Below, piece by piece: positions 60,076-64,000 of a stretch of 64,000 bases of DNA. The number at the start of each line of letters is the position of its first letter. The stretch's first letter is position 1. The notes below the pieces were generated by a model that saw nothing but the letters and a program-made list of their open reading frames with translations, was not told the origin of the DNA and did no database searches. This stretch comes from Lingula anatina (lineage: Eukaryota; Brachiopoda; Lingulata; Lingulida; Lingulidae): assembly GCF_001039355.2 (NCBI RefSeq), contig NW_019773526.1:456366-520365 (forward strand), read 5' to 3'. A program made the position numbers and the translations under genes.

Positions 60076-61326
60076 ATTATAGTTATTTCAATTACTTATA
60101 GCACTGATAATGTTTCAAATTCATGTAGCATTTCATTTAATGAGAGGAAGGCTTGTGAATTTTCAATTATAGTAATTTATTGCAAAAAACAACAATAACC
60201 ATTACAATGCAGTGGTAATATGTTTATAAAGCGCAACACAGCTACTATATTTCACAAGTGGAAAGTAATCTTACACTAATGTATTATTTTGTACTCTCAT
60301 TAAACGCACACCCTAAACAATAGCGAATACCATTAAAAATTTACCTAGTAAAATAATTACGCAAATAAATAAGAACCACATTTAAATACGACTTCCAGAA
60401 CAAAATCTAAGAAAAAATACAATTATAAAAACGTCACAGATTCATAAATAGGCAGGCTTTTTCCATTATTTATCTGACATATGAGGAAAACGAAAACGAC
60501 TACTTCTCTTCCATCGACTTAATGCATTTGCAGAGAGTGGCTGCTCGTTAATTACATGCCAATTATGTGCACCCTAATTGCCCGACCCCGTTTTAAAAAT
60601 TACACTCATTAGGTATTTTTGTTCACATTGAGTAAGGCGATGAAGCCTAGCTTCCAAGGAAAGATGAAATATTATCAACAAAACCCATACAAAATGCGTA
60701 GGCTAAAGAAATAAAATATGGGAAAATTAAAAACAAGAGAAACGCAACACATTATGTACCTGAAATATCCGACTAACTTAAAGTATTTAATCAAAATCAA
60801 ATAAGTGCTGCTCAAATTCTAAGAGAAAAATGTACTTTCAGAATAAATATGTAGAAAATACAGCTATTTATTTCTTGAGGTTTGTGAAACGTTCATCTTA
60901 TTTAGCGTGATTTGTGAAGCACCCCATTCACACGACTTGTGAATGCAATTGTTTATTCTCCGCCCTTCGTGAAACGAAGACATTATACCCGGTGATACGT
61001 GATTTTCAGGATATTTTTAAAATGCCTACTATCAGTGAGATAAAAATACACTGTAATTTGTGTATTGATGATTTAGCTACCCGCGTACTGTGGTCATTCC
61101 CCTTTCAAGACTGGGCCTGAATTAAAACATATCAGTTTACTTGGGATCACAGCAAAATAATATACAAATATATGTTCAAATATAAGAAGTACTGATCTCA
61201 TTGTAATAACAATATATATAAAAACAGTAAGTAAAAATTAATCACCGTAAAGGAGATCTATTAACATTTTTCATGTTGAATACTGTGATATTATCTAATC
61301 TACAACTTTGGACTCTAATCGTCCTA
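60076..61326. other. No gene recognised
   Basis: AT-rich unique sequence. The ORF at 60914-61120 (+) has no recognisable domain. Confidence 0.4.
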
Positions 61327-61389
61327 GCGTGTAAATTATTTTCCACACATCAAATCGCCCTTGCGTGTAAATTATTTTCCACACATCAA
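61327..61389. repeat. 36-bp tandem duplication, 1.75 copies
   Basis: GCGTGTAAATTATTTTCCAC and following bases at 61327 recur exactly at 61363, up to CACATCAA. Confidence 0.9.
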
Positions 61390-61510
61390 TTTGAGCACTT
61401 CTTTAGCCTGGCAGACCCCCGCGTCAGATATTCCTGTCGTTGCCCCTTTCAACGTCTTCCCCTTGTTCAGTGCTGCTATCGCCCTTTCCTTTTTTCCAGT
61501 GCGGTGTCCT
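61390..61510. other. Unique sequence up to the assembly gap
   Basis: C/T-rich, ends GCGGTGTCCT directly before the Ns. No gene seen. Confidence 0.4.
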
Positions 61511-62303
61511 NNNNNNNNNNNNNNNNNNNNNNNNNNNNNNNNNNNNNNNNNNNNNNNNNNNNNNNNNNNNNNNNNNNNNNNNNNNNNNNNNNNNNNNNNN
61601 NNNNNNNNNNNNNNNNNNNNNNNNNNNNNNNNNNNNNNNNNNNNNNNNNNNNNNNNNNNNNNNNNNNNNNNNNNNNNNNNNNNNNNNNNNNNNNNNNNNN
61701 NNNNNNNNNNNNNNNNNNNNNNNNNNNNNNNNNNNNNNNNNNNNNNNNNNNNNNNNNNNNNNNNNNNNNNNNNNNNNNNNNNNNNNNNNNNNNNNNNNNN
61801 NNNNNNNNNNNNNNNNNNNNNNNNNNNNNNNNNNNNNNNNNNNNNNNNNNNNNNNNNNNNNNNNNNNNNNNNNNNNNNNNNNNNNNNNNNNNNNNNNNNN
61901 NNNNNNNNNNNNNNNNNNNNNNNNNNNNNNNNNNNNNNNNNNNNNNNNNNNNNNNNNNNNNNNNNNNNNNNNNNNNNNNNNNNNNNNNNNNNNNNNNNNN
62001 NNNNNNNNNNNNNNNNNNNNNNNNNNNNNNNNNNNNNNNNNNNNNNNNNNNNNNNNNNNNNNNNNNNNNNNNNNNNNNNNNNNNNNNNNNNNNNNNNNNN
62101 NNNNNNNNNNNNNNNNNNNNNNNNNNNNNNNNNNNNNNNNNNNNNNNNNNNNNNNNNNNNNNNNNNNNNNNNNNNNNNNNNNNNNNNNNNNNNNNNNNNN
62201 NNNNNNNNNNNNNNNNNNNNNNNNNNNNNNNNNNNNNNNNNNNNNNNNNNNNNNNNNNNNNNNNNNNNNNNNNNNNNNNNNNNNNNNNNNNNNNNNNNNN
62301 NNN
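61511..62303. other. Assembly gap, 793 Ns
   Basis: All bases are N. The right side enters the 49-bp minisatellite directly, so the gap probably lies in or at the edge of that repeat. Nothing can be said about its content. Confidence 0.99.
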
Positions 62304-64000
62304 TTTGTGTCTATACATATTATGATCACTGTATGTGTTTATGTTGTTACTGTTTGTGTCTGTACATATCATTATCACTGTAGGTGTTTATGTTATTACT
62401 GTCTGTGTCTGTACATATTGTATTCACTGTATGTGTTTATGTTGTTAATGTTTGTGTCTGTACATATTGTGATCACTGTATGTGTTTATGTTGTTACTGT
62501 TCTCTTTGTACATATTGTGATCACTGTATTTGTTTATGTTGTTAATGTTTGTGTCTGTACATATTGTGATCACTGTGTATGCTAATGTCTGTACATATTA
62601 TGATCACTGTGTTTGTTTGTGTTGTTAATGTTTGTGTCTGTACATATTATGATCACTTTGCATTCTTATGTTGTTACTGTTTGTGTCTCTACATATTGTG
62701 ATCACTGTATGTGTTTATGTTGTAACTGTTTCTGTCTGTACATATTGTTATTACTGTATGAGTTTATGTTATAACTATTTGTGTCTGTACATATTATGAT
62801 CACTGTATGTGTTTATATTATTACTGTTTGTGTCTGTAAATATCGTTATCACTGTACGTGTTTATGTTTTTTTTTGTGTCTGTACATATTGTGATCACTG
62901 TATGTGTTTATGTTGTAAATGTTTGTGTCTGAACATATTGTGATCACTGTGTATGCTAATGTCTGTGCATATCATTATTACTGTATGAGTTCATGTTATT
63001 ACTGTTTGTGTCTGTACATATTATGATCACTGTATGTGTTTATGTTGTTACTGTTTGTGTCTGTACATATCATTATCACTGTAGGTGTTTATGTTATTAC
63101 TGTCTGTGTCTGTACATATTGTATTCACTGTATGTGTTTATGTTGTTAATGTTTGTGTCTGTACATATTGTGATCACTGTATGTGTTTATGTTGTTACTG
63201 TTCTCTTTGTACATATTGTGATCACTGTATTTGTTTATGTTGTTAATGTTTGTGTCTGTACATATTGTGATCACTGTGTATGCTAATGTCTGTACATATT
63301 ATGATCACTGTGTTTGTTTGTGTTGTTAATGTTTGTGTTTGTACATATTGTGATTACTGTATGTGTTCATGTTGTTAGTGTTTGTGTCTGTACATATTAT
63401 GATCACTGTGTTTGTTAATGTTGTTAATATTCGTGTTTGTATATATAATGATCACTGTGAGTGTTTATGTTGTTACTGTTTGTGTTTGTACATATTGTGA
63501 TCACTGTATATGTGTATGTTGTTACTGTTGTGTCTGTACATATCATGATCACTGTATGTGTTTATGTTGTTACTGTTTGTGTCTGTACATATTGTGATCA
63601 CTGTATGTGTTTATGTTGTTACTGTCTGTCTTTGTACATATTGTGATCACTGTATTTGTTTATGTTGTTACTGTTTGTGTCTGTACATATTGTGATCACT
63701 GTGTATGATTATGTTGTTACTGTTTGTGTCTGTACATATTGTGATTACCGTATGTGTTAACGTTGTTACTGTTTGTCTGTACATATTAAAATCACTGTAT
63801 GTGCTTATGTTGCTACTCTTTCTGTCTGTACATATCATTATTACTGTATGTGTTTATGTTATTACTGTTTGTGTCTATACATATTATGATCACTGTATGT
63901 GTTTATGTTATTACTGTTTGTGTCTGTACATATTATGATCACTGCGTTTCTTTATGTTGTTAATGTTTCTTTCTGTATATATTGTGATCAATGTATGTGC
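62304..64000. repeat. 49-bp minisatellite, second block with higher-order repeat
   Basis: About 34-35 diverged units of TTTGTGTCTGTACATATTAT, GATCACTGTATGTG, TTTATGTTGTTACTG, continuing past the window edge. Superimposed is a longer duplication: 62304-62640 recurs at 63005-63341, an offset of 701 bp, including the distinctive junction TGTGTATGCTAATGTCTG (62575 and 63276). The many small open frames with ITVCVYVVTVCVCTY-like repeats are by-products of the unit's composition. Confidence 0.9.

Noticed and set aside
61273-62585. Open frames of 300-380 codons on both strands
   Set aside because: They run through 793 Ns; the sequenced parts are short and partly minisatellite.
53614-64000. CRISPR-like direct repeats
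   Set aside because: Units are contiguous with no unique spacers, and this is a eukaryotic region; these are minisatellites.
1-64000. tRNA, rRNA or other structured RNA genes
   Set aside because: No paired A-box and B-box with a cloverleaf and no rRNA-like sequence was found by reading; a covariance-model scan was not possible here.

Overview
This is an animal (eukaryotic) genome window. It is AT-rich and repeat-dense, and genes are split by GT-AG introns. One start codon sits in a textbook Kozak context, and there are fragments of hAT-like, LINE-like and other transposons. There is no sign of operons or prokaryotic genes. The repeat families, including units rich in AGGTCA/TGACCT words and scattered ACATGTA words, resemble marine invertebrate genomes, perhaps a mollusc or other lophotrochozoan. 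That placement is a low-confidence impression, not a result.

Layout. 1-9250 is almost entirely tandem repeats: units of about 325, 157 and 142 bp, then a complex satellite of about 180-195 bp. A 2,034-bp non-autonomous DNA transposon with a 3-bp ATT target duplication is inserted in that satellite. At 9284-9864 on the minus strand is a likely 111-nt exon followed by five 94-bp tandem copies of its end. Each copy keeps a 45-nt open, phase-preserving mini-exon. 9865-42459 is mostly intergenic or intronic sequence. It holds a doubtful tandem duplication joined by a single N (11693-12516), a hAT-type element (13060-13996), a small inverted-repeat element (17284-17474), a 53-bp inverted-repeat pair (23196-24431), simple repeats, a VNTR and a dead LINE reverse-transcriptase fragment near 40.6 kb.

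Two genes are convincing. At 42516-44333 (+) one exon holds a complete 605-residue protein that I do not recognise: intrinsically disordered, Ser/acidic-rich, with a C-terminal coiled coil. At 49494-52613 (-) five exons assemble into a complete 428-residue secreted hyaluronidase (glycoside hydrolase family 56) with intact catalytic residues and canonical cysteines, but without the C-terminal EGF-like module found in vertebrate paralogues. Nothing indicates that the two genes work together.

53400-64000 is minisatellite territory. A 57-bp unit is repeated 99.35 times with no variation seen (53614-59276) and ends exactly at a single N. It is flanked by a diverged 49-bp family that resumes after a 793-bp gap of Ns. 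The very long open frames there are by-products of the repeats. Single Ns at 4441, 12116 and 59277 all sit at suspicious repeat junctions, so several duplications may be assembly artefacts.
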